Assembly (NCBI RefSeq): GCF_000024025.1
Contig: NC_013131.1
Span: forward strand, 9,280,229 to 9,344,228
Length of the DNA stretch: 64,000 nt
From: Catenulispora acidiphila DSM 44928
Lineage (GTDB): Bacteria > Actinomycetota > Actinomycetes > Streptomycetales > Catenulisporaceae
Direction of reading: 5' to 3'
Under the pieces are notes generated by a model. It was not told where the DNA came from. It made no database searches and saw nothing but the letters and a program-made list of their open reading frames with translations. The position numbers and the translations under genes were made by a program. Position 1 is the stretch's first letter; each line of letters opens with the position of its first letter. Positions 55,616-63,302 of this stretch are shown in pieces.

Positions 55616-56623
55616 TCAGTGCCCGTGCCGCTCCGCCTTCAACGGCCGCGTCATCAGTTCCTTGAGCATCTCCGCGGGCGCGCGTCCGTCGTGCACGATC
55701 GCCACCACCGTCTCGGAGATCGGCATCTCCACGCCGTGCCGGTCCGCCAACTCCAGGACCGCCTCGCAGGACTTCACGCCCTCAACGGTCTGCTTCACTT
55801 CCGCCTGCGCCTGCTCCAGCGTCAGTCCGCGGCCGAGGTGGACGCCGAAGCTGCGGTTGCGGGACAGCGGCGAGGCGCAGGTGGCCACCAGGTCGCCGAG
55901 ACCGGCCAGGCCGGAGAAGGTGTAGGGGTCGGCGCCGAGGGCGGCACCTAGGCGCGCGGTCTCGGCGAGGCCGCGGGTGATGAGGGTGGCCTTGGTGTTG
56001 TCGCCGAAGCCCATGCCGTCGGCGATGCCGACCGCGAGGCCGATGACGTTCTTCACCACGCCGCCGAGTTCCACGCCCATGACGTCGCTGGCGGTGTAGG
56101 TGCGGAAGTACGGGCCGTTCGTCGCGGCCTGCAGGCGCAGCGCCACGTCCTCGTCGCGGCTGGCGACCACCGAGGCGGCGGGCTGGCGGCGGGCGATCTC
56201 CGGGGAGAGGTTGGGACCGGACACGACCGCGACGCGCTCGCGGCCGAAGCCGGTGACCTCGCGGATCACCTCGGTCATCCGCTTGGCGGTGCCGACCTCC
56301 AGGCCCTTCATCAGCGACACCAGGACGGTGTCCGGATCGATGAGGTCCTTCCAGGCGGTGAGGTTCGCGCGCAGGGTCTGGGCCGGGATGCTCAGGTAGG
56401 CGAACTCCGCGCCGGCCAGCGCCTCGGCGGGGTCGGTGGTGGCGCGGACCGTGTCCGGGAGCCGGACGCCGGGGAAGTACTCGGCGTTCTCGTGATCGGC
56501 GGTGATCGCGGCGATCTGCTCCTGCCGGCGGCCGACCATCACGACGTCGTTGCCGGCGTCGGCCAGCACGATGCTCATCGCCGTGCCCCACATACCGGTG
56601 CCGAAGACGGCACAACGCCTCAT
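55616..56623 (-). CDS. gpsA: Glycerol-3-phosphate dehydrogenase (NAD(P)+)
   Basis: GpsA reduces dihydroxyacetone phosphate to sn-glycerol-3-phosphate for phospholipid synthesis. The 335 residues have VFGTGMWGTAMSIVLADAG (nucleotide site), MKGLE (catalytic lysine region), VVSGPNLSPEIARRQPAA, ELGGVVKNVIGLAVGIADGM, RGLAETARLG and SRNRSFGVHLGRG. The start overlaps the plsC stop by 4 nt (ATGA), so acylation and glycerol phosphate synthesis are coupled, a conserved pair. Confidence 0.95.
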   Translation of the reverse strand: MRRCAVFGTGMWGTAMSIVLADAGNDVVMVGRRQEQIAAITADHENAEYFPGVRLPDTVRATTDPAEALAGAEFAYLSIPAQTLRANLTAWKDLIDPDTVLVSLMKGLEVGTAKRMTEVIREVTGFGRERVAVVSGPNLSPEIARRQPAASVVASRDEDVALRLQAATNGPYFRTYTASDVMGVELGGVVKNVIGLAVGIADGMGFGDNTKATLITRGLAETARLGAALGADPYTFSGLAGLGDLVATCASPLSRNRSFGVHLGRGLTLEQAQAEVKQTVEGVKSCEAVLELADRHGVEMPISETVVAIVHDGRAPAEMLKELMTRPLKAERHGH

Positions 56624-57474
56624 GCGCTCTCTACCTGCTTTCCGCTCTCGCCTTCGGCGTCGCCCCGGGCGGCGGCTCCGTGCGGTGCCTCGCCCTCGCC
56701 GTACTCGTTTCCGTTCTCGGTTCCGTTCTCAGTTCCGTTCTCATTGTCCGTCCCGTTGGCCGACGCGTAGCGCTGGGCCGGCGGTTCCTCGCCGCGCAGC
56801 TTCGCGAGCAGCTCGGTGATGGCCTCCATGATCCGGTCGGTCGCTTCGCGGAGCGTGGCCGCCGTCTGCGGCATCGCGCGCAGGTCGTCCAGGTCCACCG
56901 GCGGGCCGGCCAGCATGATCATCCGCTTGCGCGGCAGGATGTGCGGCCGCTTCTCGTGGTACGCCAGGATCTCCTGCGGTCCCCACTGCGCCACCGGGAC
57001 CACCGGGCAGCCGGTCGCCAGCGCGATGCGCGCCGCGCCGCTCTTCGCCGCCATCGGCCACAGGCTGGGATCGCGCGTGATCGTGCCCTCCGGATACACC
57101 GCGACCGCCTGGCCGTTCTCCACCGCGGAGATCGCGTCGCGCAGCGCGTTGGCGGCGTCGGCGCTGTCCCGGTAGACCGGGATCTGCTTCGCCGCGCGCA
57201 GCACCCCGCCGACGAACTTGTTCTTGAACACCCCGGACTTGGCCAGGAACCGCGGAATCCGGCCGTTGCCGTAGATGTAGTGGCCGAAGGCGAGCGCGTC
57301 CACATGCGAGATGTGGTTGGCCGCGATCACCACCCCGCCGGTCCTCGGGATGTTCTCGCCGCCGCGCCAGTCCCGCTTCATCAGCACGCGCAGCGGCGGC
57401 ACCATGACCACGACGATGAAGCGGAAGGCCGCGCCCTGCTTCCTGGGTGGCCGGTAGGGGGTGCTGGAGGACAT
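56620..57474 (-). CDS. plsC: 1-acyl-sn-glycerol-3-phosphate acyltransferase (PlsC-like)
   Basis: PlsC adds the second acyl chain to lysophosphatidic acid. The 284 residues carry AANHISHVDALAFGHY (NHx4D catalytic motif), AVYPEGTITRDPSLWP (substrate site) and GCPVVPVAQWGPQ. ATG 57474 matches the family start; the longer frame to 57510 is not conserved. The last 45 residues are a disordered Asn/Gly/Glu/Thr tail with NGTENGTENG repeats, encoded by a short DNA repeat near 56710-56760. The gene overlaps gpsA by 4 nt. Confidence 0.92.
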   Translation of the reverse strand: MSSSTPYRPPRKQGAAFRFIVVVMVPPLRVLMKRDWRGGENIPRTGGVVIAANHISHVDALAFGHYIYGNGRIPRFLAKSGVFKNKFVGGVLRAAKQIPVYRDSADAANALRDAISAVENGQAVAVYPEGTITRDPSLWPMAAKSGAARIALATGCPVVPVAQWGPQEILAYHEKRPHILPRKRMIMLAGPPVDLDDLRAMPQTAATLREATDRIMEAITELLAKLRGEEPPAQRYASANGTDNENGTENGTENGNEYGEGEAPHGAAARGDAEGESGKQVESA

Positions 57475-57548
57475 CCCCCAAGTGTTCCCGAGTGCGGGGC
57501 GTCCGAACAAGTACGCCGGTCGCCGTTCCGGCGTGACAGGATCAAGTC

Positions 57549-58259
57549 ATGCCCCGGTCAGACCTCTCCGAGCACAGTGCGAGCGTCACGGCGCGTGCCG
57601 AACCCGGAACCCGCTGGTGCCTGGTGGTACCGGTGAAGCGGCTGGGGCTCGCCAAGACCCGCCTGGCCGGTCCCGGCGTCCCCCCGGCACTGCGCGAAAG
57701 ACTGGCCCTGGCCTTCGCGGCGGACACGGTGCGCGCGGCCCTGTCGGCGTCCCGCATCGCCGAGGCGATAGCGGTGACCGACGACCCGCAAGCCGCAGAA
57801 CTCCTCGCCGCCATCGGCGCGACGATCATCGCCGACGAACCCGACGCCGGATTGAATGCCGCATTCTTGTTCGGAGCAACCGCCGCCCGCCGGAAATTCG
57901 GAACGCACATCGGCATCGCCGCCTGCACCGCCGATCTCCCGGCATTGCGCGCCCCGGAGTTGGATATAGCACTGGCACAGATTTCCGAAAACACCCGCCA
58001 TTTCATCGCCGACGCCCACACCATCGGCACCACGATGCTCTTCGCACCCCCCGGCACCGACCTGAACCCCCGCTTCGGCGGACCCTCCCGAGCCGCCCAC
58101 ACCGCCACCGGCGCCCGAGAACTCACCACCCCCGACATCAGCTCACTGCGACGCGACGTCGACACCGCCGCAGACCTCACCGCCGCCCTCCACCTAGGCG
58201 TCGGCCCCCACACCACAGCGGTCTGGAGCGCACGAGAACCACTCCCCTCGGGTGTATAA
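57549..58259 (+). CDS. cofC: Phospholactate/phosphoenolpyruvate guanylyltransferase CofC (FbiD)
   Basis: CofC guanylylates 2-phospho-L-lactate (archaea) or phosphoenolpyruvate (actinobacteria) for coenzyme F420. The 236 residues show the nucleotidyltransferase start CLVVPVKRLGLAKTRLAG, the GDLP-like CTADLPALR, TTMLFAPPGTDLNPRFGG and a closing RRDVDTAADLTAAL, as expected. It is divergent from plsC (74 nt). Other F420 genes (fbiA, fbiB, fbiC) are outside the window. Confidence 0.93.
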   Translation: MPRSDLSEHSASVTARAEPGTRWCLVVPVKRLGLAKTRLAGPGVPPALRERLALAFAADTVRAALSASRIAEAIAVTDDPQAAELLAAIGATIIADEPDAGLNAAFLFGATAARRKFGTHIGIAACTADLPALRAPELDIALAQISENTRHFIADAHTIGTTMLFAPPGTDLNPRFGGPSRAAHTATGARELTTPDISSLRRDVDTAADLTAALHLGVGPHTTAVWSAREPLPSGV

Positions 58260-58266
58260 CCAGTCC

Positions 58267-58485
58267 GTGACACGCAAAGAGGCCCAAGGCACCGCAAGGC
58301 TTTTCGACCCCACCACCCACACCGGCACCGTCCTCCTCGACGACGGCACCGAAATCGCCTTCGACGCCCCCGCCTTCACCGCCGGCGGCCTCCGCCTCCT
58401 CCGCATCGGCCAACGCGTGAAAATGCACCTGGACGACGGCCGCATCACCGCGCTGACGCTGGTGACGCTGCCTCTGCCGGAGTAG
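58267..58485 (+). CDS. Small OB-fold-like protein next to cofC
   Basis: This 72-residue protein (GTG 58267) reads QGTARLFDPTTHTGTVLLDD and then GTEIAFDAPAFTAGGLRLL, with a final RIGQRVKMHLDDGRITALTL. The GxV...DDGxxIxFDA pattern resembles cold-shock/OB proteins without the RNP aromatic motifs. Its place immediately after cofC (stop 58259, 7 nt) fits a small actinobacterial family of unknown role. A GTG start at 58252 would overlap cofC by 8 nt. Confidence 0.68.
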   Translation: MTRKEAQGTARLFDPTTHTGTVLLDDGTEIAFDAPAFTAGGLRLLRIGQRVKMHLDDGRITALTLVTLPLPE

Positions 58486-58639
58486 GGCGTAGAGAGTAGG
58501 GCGCGAGGTTAAGGCCGGGAACCGCACGCGCCTGGCTGCCGATCGCGCTCGCGGCGGATTCAGGCCAGCCTCACAAGCCGCCCACATCAGCCACTAAGCG
58601 CTGGCAGCCACGCTCCGGCCATCGCACCCCTCTGGGCAA

Positions 58640-59060
58640 CCGGATTGCCCGCCGACGCTCCCCGACAGGCTCAGGACCCGCCGCCAGCGCTCCGGCGAGA
58701 GAACCATGCAGCAACCGGGCCGCTGCCGCCGCGAAGCCAACTAGCTTGCCCGGCAAGGGCTCCCGGGAGTCTCCGAAACCGCTGCTAGCGCTCCTGCCAG
58801 CGAATCGCGCAGCCGCCAGCCGCCGCATGGACCAGCCAGCTGCCCGCCGAAACTTGCCCGCAGCCTCAACCGCTGCCAGTACTCCTGCCAACCGCTCGCG
58901 CACCCACAAGCTCCTGCGTGGGCCAGCCAGCTGCCCGCCAAGACTTGCCGACAGTTTCGCGCGCAGCCTCCGAAGCCGCTGCCAGCGCGTCGGAGAGCAA
59001 ATCGTGCAGAGCCGCCAGCCAAGCCTCCCCCACAGCCTCAGAGTCCGCTGCCAGCGGCGT
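58640..59060. repeat. Degenerate ~91-bp repeat in a 685-nt gene-free gap
   Basis: Between the small OB gene and hupS lies a gap (58486-59170) with no credible gene. CCAGCCAGCTGCCCGCC recurs at 58832 and 58923 (91 bp apart). ACCGCTG(C/G)-CTCCTGCCA recurs at 58778 and 58869 (91 bp) and again at 58975 with a 15-bp insert. GCCGCTGCC words continue to 59050. The array is much more diverged than the one at 9446 but has nearly the same period. Reverse-strand frames give Gly/Ala-rich repeat peptides without start sites. Confidence 0.72.
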
Positions 59061-59080
59061 GCGAGTCCCCGAAGCGCCAA

Positions 59081-59108
59081 AGGCGGCGCCCCACCAGGGG
59101 CGCCGCCT
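59081..59108. terminator. Terminator between the repeat gap and hupS
   Basis: AGGCGGCGCCCC pairs exactly with GGGGCGCCGCCT around ACCA (12 bp). It lies 63 nt beyond the hupS stop on the minus strand and probably ends that transcript; it could also end transcription from the left. Confidence 0.85.
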
Positions 59109-59170
59109 CAATCAGGCCGCTGGGACTCTCGTCGTGGCGGCTGGGTCGTGCTGGGTCGTGCTCGATGGTG

Positions 59171-59869
59171 CTAGCGCTTGGCGGCGGTCTTCTTGGCCGG
59201 GGCCTTCTTGGTGGTGGTGCGCTTGGCGGGGGCGGCCTTCTTGGCGGGGGCCTTGGCGACCTTCTTGGCGACGGGGCGGGCTGCCGCCTTCTTGGCGGGG
59301 GTGGCCTTCTTGGCGGGGGCCTTCTTGGCGGTGGCGGCCTTCTTGGCCGCCGCCTTGACCACGGTGGCCTTCTTGGCGGTGGCCTTCTTGGCCGGGGTGG
59401 CCTTGCGGGCGGCGGTGGTCTTCTTGGCCGGGGCCGCCTTCTTGGCGGTGGCCTTGGCGGTGGTCTTCTTGGCGGTGGTCTTCTTGGCGGCGGTCGCCTT
59501 GACCGCGGTCTTCTTGGCCGGAGCCGCCTTCTTGGCGGTGGCCTTGGCGGTGGTCTTCTTGGCGGCGGACTTGGCGGCCGCGGGGGCCTTCTTGTCGCCG
59601 TTGACCATGTCCTTGAAGCCCTGGCCCGCCTTGAACTTCGGCGCCGAGGAGGCCTTGACCTTCACCGACTCGCCGGTGCGGGGGTTGCGGGCGGTGCGCG
59701 CCGGGCGCTTGACCTTCTCGAAGGAGCCGAATCCGGTGATGGAGACCTTGGTCCCCGAGGCCACCGAGGCGATGATCGCGTCCAGGACCGCGTCGACCGC
59801 GTCCCCGGCGTCCTTCTTGGACGCGGCGAGCTTGTCGGCGACGGCCTCGATCAGCTGGGCCTTGTTCAT
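59171..59869 (-). CDS. hupS: HU-type nucleoid protein with Lys/Ala-rich tail (HupS/HupB-like)
   Basis: This 232-residue protein has a normal HU domain (about 1-92): MNKAQLIEAVADKLAASKKD, GFGSFEKVKRPARTARNPRTG with the DNA-clamp proline region, and the ending FKAGQGFKDMVNG. A 140-residue histone-H1-like tail of AAKKTTAKAT and AAPAKKT repeats follows. This is the HupS (Streptomyces) and HupB (mycobacteria) architecture, which compacts DNA and matters in spores or stress. It has its own promoter. leuCD follow on the same strand to the right. Confidence 0.95.
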   Translation of the reverse strand: MNKAQLIEAVADKLAASKKDAGDAVDAVLDAIIASVASGTKVSITGFGSFEKVKRPARTARNPRTGESVKVKASSAPKFKAGQGFKDMVNGDKKAPAAAKSAAKKTTAKATAKKAAPAKKTAVKATAAKKTTAKKTTAKATAKKAAPAKKTTAARKATPAKKATAKKATVVKAAAKKAATAKKAPAKKATPAKKAAARPVAKKVAKAPAKKAAPAKRTTTKKAPAKKTAAKR

Positions 59870-59954
59870 GTCTACCTACCCTTGGGGCTGTTGGTACGTC
59901 TTGCTCTGATTTCGGCCGTACGTCGCATGCTTGCTCCGTATCAGAACCAATCGC

Positions 59955-59984
59955 ACCGTATGGTGGCGCCAGAGGGCGAATCAA
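59955..59984 (-). promoter_or_regulatory. Putative hupS promoter
   Basis: On the minus strand, TTGATT (59984-59979) and TACGGT (59960-59955) lie 18 nt apart, about 86 nt upstream of the hupS ATG. The flanks are AT-rich for this genome. Confidence 0.45.
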
Positions 59985-60000
59985 ATACCTAGGGGTTAAA

Positions 60001-60297
60001 TCACCCTTGTGTCGCAGTGTTTTTCCCAGAAGGGGTGTCTGCGGGGGTGGAAACGGGGGTGGAAACGCCCCCCGGGGCGAGGATCGCGAGTTCGCTGAAA
60101 AACTCTTCCAAACGGTGTGCCGCGACCGTCACGTCATGCCGCGACAAAGCCGTGATGGCGAGCACGCGTTTGGTCAGTTCCGCCCGCCGCTGCGCGGGAA
60201 TCCGCGGATCGCCGAGTGCTTTGTGGACGTCCTTCAGCCGCGCGGCGAAGGCCGCGTAGCGAGAAGGGCGGGGCCGAAGAGGCACGTCCGGTGGCAT
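60001..60297 (-). CDS. Small conserved-type protein between hupS and leuD (unknown)
   Basis: This 98-residue protein begins MPPDVPLRPRPSRYAAFAAR and continues as two helices, LKDVHKALGDPRIPAQRRAEL and LSRHDVTVAAHRLEEFFSEL. A Pro/Thr/Ser tail with TPVSTPADTPS follows. ATG 60297 is preferred to a TTG at 60342. I do not recognise a family. Its place between hupS and leuD and the even codon use suggest a real gene. It ends only 131 nt upstream of the hupS start. Confidence 0.5.
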   Translation of the reverse strand: MPPDVPLRPRPSRYAAFAARLKDVHKALGDPRIPAQRRAELTKRVLAITALSRHDVTVAAHRLEEFFSELAILAPGGVSTPVSTPADTPSGKNTATQG

Positions 60298-60374
60298 CCA
60301 CCCATAGTGCCCCTTGGCCCCGCCCAAGAGAAAACTGATCAAGTACCGCCGTTAGAGGACGGCACTCGCGTACT

Positions 60375-60974
60375 TCACACCGCAGCCGGCAGCGTCTTCG
60401 GCTTGAAACCGGGACGCTCTTCTTCGAAAACGTCGATCTCCTCGGCGTGCCGCAGCGTCAGGCTGATGTCGTCCAAGCCCTCCAGCAGCCGCCAGCGCGT
60501 GTAGTCGTCCACCTCGAAGGTGAACACGTGACCCTCGACGCGCACCTCGCGCGCCTGCAGATCGACCGTCACCTCCAGCTCCGGGTTCTCCTCCACGAGC
60601 TTCCACAGGATCTCGATGTCCTCCTGCTTCAGCACGGCGGTCAGCAGACCGTCCTTCGCGGAGTTGCCCCGGAAGATGTCGGCGAACCGCGCCGAGAGCA
60701 CCACCTTGAAGCCGTAGTCCTTCAGCGCCCACACCGCGTGCTCGCGCGAGGAGCCGGTGCCGAAGTCGGGACCGGCGACCAGCACCGACACGTCCTGGTA
60801 CTGCTCCTGGTTCAGGATGAACTCCGGGTCCGCGCGCCAGGCGGCGAACAGCCCGTCCTCGAAACCGGTCCGCGTGATGCGCTTGAGGTACACCGCCGGG
60901 ATGATCTGGTCGGTGTCGACGTTGGAGCGGCGCAGCGGCAGCGCGCGCCCGGTGTGTGTCGTGAACTTCTCCAT
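60375..60974 (-). CDS. leuD: 3-isopropylmalate dehydratase small subunit LeuD
   Basis: LeuD is the swivel-domain subunit of isopropylmalate isomerase in leucine synthesis, working with LeuC. The 199 residues start [20 protein letters not shown] and contain [33 protein letters not shown] and [17 protein letters not shown], all standard. ATG 60974 has GGAGGAG upstream. It lies 20 nt after leuC. Confidence 0.96.
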   Translation of the reverse strand: MEKFTTHTGRALPLRRSNVDTDQIIPAVYLKRITRTGFEDGLFAAWRADPEFILNQEQYQDVSVLVAGPDFGTGSSREHAVWALKDYGFKVVLSARFADIFRGNSAKDGLLTAVLKQEDIEILWKLVEENPELEVTVDLQAREVRVEGHVFTFEVDDYTRWRLLEGLDDISLTLRHAEEIDVFEEERPGFKPKTLPAAV

Positions 60975-60994
60975 GGCTGAAACTCCTCCTGCCC

Positions 60995-62401
60995 TCAGGC
61001 GGCCAGATCCGACGGGGACGACAGGGTTCCGCGGACCGCCGTCGCGGCGGCCACCAGCGGCGACACCAGGTGCGTGCGCCCGCCCTTGCCCTGCCGCCCC
61101 TCGAAGTTGCGGTTGGACGTGGACGCCGAGCGCTCGCCGGGAGCCAGCTGGTCGGGGTTCATGCCCAGGCACATCGAGCAGCCCGCGAACCGCCACTCGG
61201 CGCCGGCGGCGGTGAACACCTCGTGCAGACCCTCGGCCTCGGCCTCCAGCCGCACCCGCGCCGAGCCCGGCACCACCAGCATCCGGACGCCGTCGGCGAC
61301 CTGGCGGCCCTTGATGACCGCGGCGGCGGCGCGCAGGTCCTCCAGCCGGCCGTTGGTGCACGAGCCGAGGAAGACCGTGTCCACCTTGATCTCGCGCAGC
61401 GGCGTGCCGGCCTGCAGCCCCATGTATTCCAACGCCTTGCGCGCCGCGACCTTGTCGACCTCGGCGCCGAAGTCCTTGTCCGGGTCCGGGACCGACGCCG
61501 ACAGCGGCAGTCCTTGGCCGGGGTTGGTGCCCCAGGTGACGTACGGGGTCAGCGCGTCGCCGTCGATGACCACCTCGGCGTCGAAGGTCGCGCCGTCTTC
61601 GGTGCGCAGCGTCTTCCAGTACTCCACCGCGGCGTCCCAGTCGGCGCCGGAGGGCGCGTGCGCGCGGCCCTTCAGATACGCGAACGTGGTCTCGTCCGGG
61701 GCGATCATCCCGGCGCGGGCGCCGGCCTCGATGGACATGTTGCAGACCGTCATCCGGCCCTCCATCGACAGCTTCTCGACGGCCTCGCCGCGGTACTCGA
61801 TGACGTAGCCCTGCCCGCCGCCGGTGCCGATCTGCGCGATGACGGCGAGCACCACGTCCTTGGCGGTGACGCCCTCGCCGAGCGCGCCGGTGACCGTGAC
61901 GGCCATCGTCTTGAACGGCTTCAGCGGCAGCGTCTGGGTCGCCAGCACGTGCTCGACCTCGCTGGTGCCGATGCCGAACGCCAGCGCGCCGAAGGCGCCG
62001 TGGGTGGAGGTGTGTGAGTCGCCGCACACCACGGTCATTCCGGGCTGGGTCAGGCCCAGCTGCGGCCCGACCACGTGCACGATGCCCTGCTGGGCGTCGC
62101 CCAGGGAGTGGATGCGCACGCCGAAGTCGGCGCAGTTCTTGCGCAGCGTCTCGATCTGCAGCCGGGACACCGGGTCGGCGATCGGCTTGTCGATCTCCAG
62201 CGTCGGGGTGTTGTGGTCCTCGGTGGCGATCGTGAGGTCGGGGCGGCGCACGGTCCGGCCGGCCTGGCGGAGTCCGTCGAAGGCCTGCGGCGAGGTCACC
62301 TCGTGCAGCAGGTGGAGGTCGATGTAGAGCAGGTCGGGCTCGCCGTCGGCCGAGCGGACCACATGGTCCGCCCACACCTTCTCGGCCAGGGTGTGGGGCA
62401 T
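60995..62401 (-). CDS. leuC: 3-isopropylmalate dehydratase large subunit LeuC
   Basis: LeuC is the aconitase-type subunit that holds the [4Fe-4S] cluster and isomerises 2- to 3-isopropylmalate. The 468 residues show [61 protein letters not shown] and [12 protein letters not shown], which supply the three cluster cysteines. ATG 62401 has GGAG at 5-7 nt. It leads the leuCD operon and is divergent from ndgR, with a palindrome between them, matching the known pairing in actinomycetes. Confidence 0.97.
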   Translation of the reverse strand: MPHTLAEKVWADHVVRSADGEPDLLYIDLHLLHEVTSPQAFDGLRQAGRTVRRPDLTIATEDHNTPTLEIDKPIADPVSRLQIETLRKNCADFGVRIHSLGDAQQGIVHVVGPQLGLTQPGMTVVCGDSHTSTHGAFGALAFGIGTSEVEHVLATQTLPLKPFKTMAVTVTGALGEGVTAKDVVLAVIAQIGTGGGQGYVIEYRGEAVEKLSMEGRMTVCNMSIEAGARAGMIAPDETTFAYLKGRAHAPSGADWDAAVEYWKTLRTEDGATFDAEVVIDGDALTPYVTWGTNPGQGLPLSASVPDPDKDFGAEVDKVAARKALEYMGLQAGTPLREIKVDTVFLGSCTNGRLEDLRAAAAVIKGRQVADGVRMLVVPGSARVRLEAEAEGLHEVFTAAGAEWRFAGCSMCLGMNPDQLAPGERSASTSNRNFEGRQGKGGRTHLVSPLVAAATAVRGTLSSPSDLAA

Positions 62402-62497
62402 CGTCGCTCCTGTCTTCCCACTAGGTCGCATCTGTTGTCGCCGATCTCGGGTCGAGGGGCGCCGAGGGAGATTGGATCATTCGCGGCGCACGCCTTG

Positions 62498-62516
62498 CGT
62501 CTCGGGATCTGAGACG
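62498..62516. promoter_or_regulatory. Palindrome between leuC and ndgR (likely NdgR operator)
   Basis: CGTCTC-GGGATCT-GAGACG is a perfect 6-bp inverted repeat, 15 nt upstream of the ndgR start and 97 nt upstream of leuC. IclR-type NdgR/LtbR proteins are known to bind between their gene and leuCD, so this is the natural candidate site. Confidence 0.6.
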
Positions 62517-62530
62517 GCAGAATTCGGTCT

Positions 62531-63247
62531 ATGGACAACTCTAGCGGAGTCGGCGTCCTGGACAAGGCCGCCGTCGTACTGAGCGCCCTGGAAGCAGGCC
62601 CGACCACCTTGGCGGGCCTGGTCACGGCCACGGGTTTGGCGCGCCCGACCGCTCACCGGCTGGCCGTGGCCCTTGAGCACCACCGTCTCGTATCCCGGGA
62701 CATGCAGGGCCGCTTCATCCTCGGGCCGCGTTTGCAGGAACTGGCTTCGGCCGCCGGCGAGGACCGGCTGCTGGCCGCCGCCGGACCGGTGCTGGCGGCG
62801 CTGCGCGACCACACCGGGGAATCGGCGCAGCTCTACCGGCGCCAGGGCGACCTGAGGGTCTGTGTGGCCGCTGCCGAGCGCATGTCAGGGCTGCGCGACA
62901 CCGTGCCGATCGGCTCGGCGCTGCCGATGACGGCCGGCTCGGCGGCGCAGATCCTGCTGGCCTGGGAGGAGCCGGACCGCCTGCACCGCGGGCTGCAGGG
63001 CGCGCGCTTCACCGCCACCACGCTGGCCGGCGTCCGCCGCCGCGGCTGGGCCCAGTCGGTCGCCGAGCGCGAGCAGGGCGTCGCCTCGGTCTCGGCGCCG
63101 GTGCGCGGACCCAACAACCGCGTCATCGCCGCGGTGTCGGTATCCGGCCCGATCGAGCGGCTGACGCGCCAGCCCGGACGCCTGCACGCCCAGTCGGTGG
63201 GGGAGGCCGCCGCACGCCTCAGCGAGGCCGTGAAGCGCGGTTCCTAG
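62531..63247 (+). CDS. ndgR: IclR-family regulator NdgR (LtbR-like)
   Basis: This 238-residue IclR regulator has an N-terminal winged helix-turn-helix (LDKAAVVLSALEAGPTTLAG, GLARPTAHRLAVALEHHRLV) and a C-terminal ligand domain from about 75, with GSALPMTAGSAAQILLAW and VSAPVRGPNNRVIAAVSVSGP. The divergent position next to leuCD identifies NdgR, which controls leucine genes and, in Streptomyces, antibiotic production and amino-acid-dependent growth. ATG 62531 is the clear start. Confidence 0.93.
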   Translation: MDNSSGVGVLDKAAVVLSALEAGPTTLAGLVTATGLARPTAHRLAVALEHHRLVSRDMQGRFILGPRLQELASAAGEDRLLAAAGPVLAALRDHTGESAQLYRRQGDLRVCVAAAERMSGLRDTVPIGSALPMTAGSAAQILLAWEEPDRLHRGLQGARFTATTLAGVRRRGWAQSVAEREQGVASVSAPVRGPNNRVIAAVSVSGPIERLTRQPGRLHAQSVGEAAARLSEAVKRGS

Positions 63248-63302
63248 CGAGGTTTTCAGCGCTTCTCACAGCGTGCTGCGAGGAGTAGAGCACACTGGAC
63301 GG

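Noticed and set aside
59170-59992. Plus-strand Leu/Gly-rich frames over hupS
   Set aside because: They mirror the AAKKT repeats of the HU tail; the minus-strand HU domain is unmistakable.
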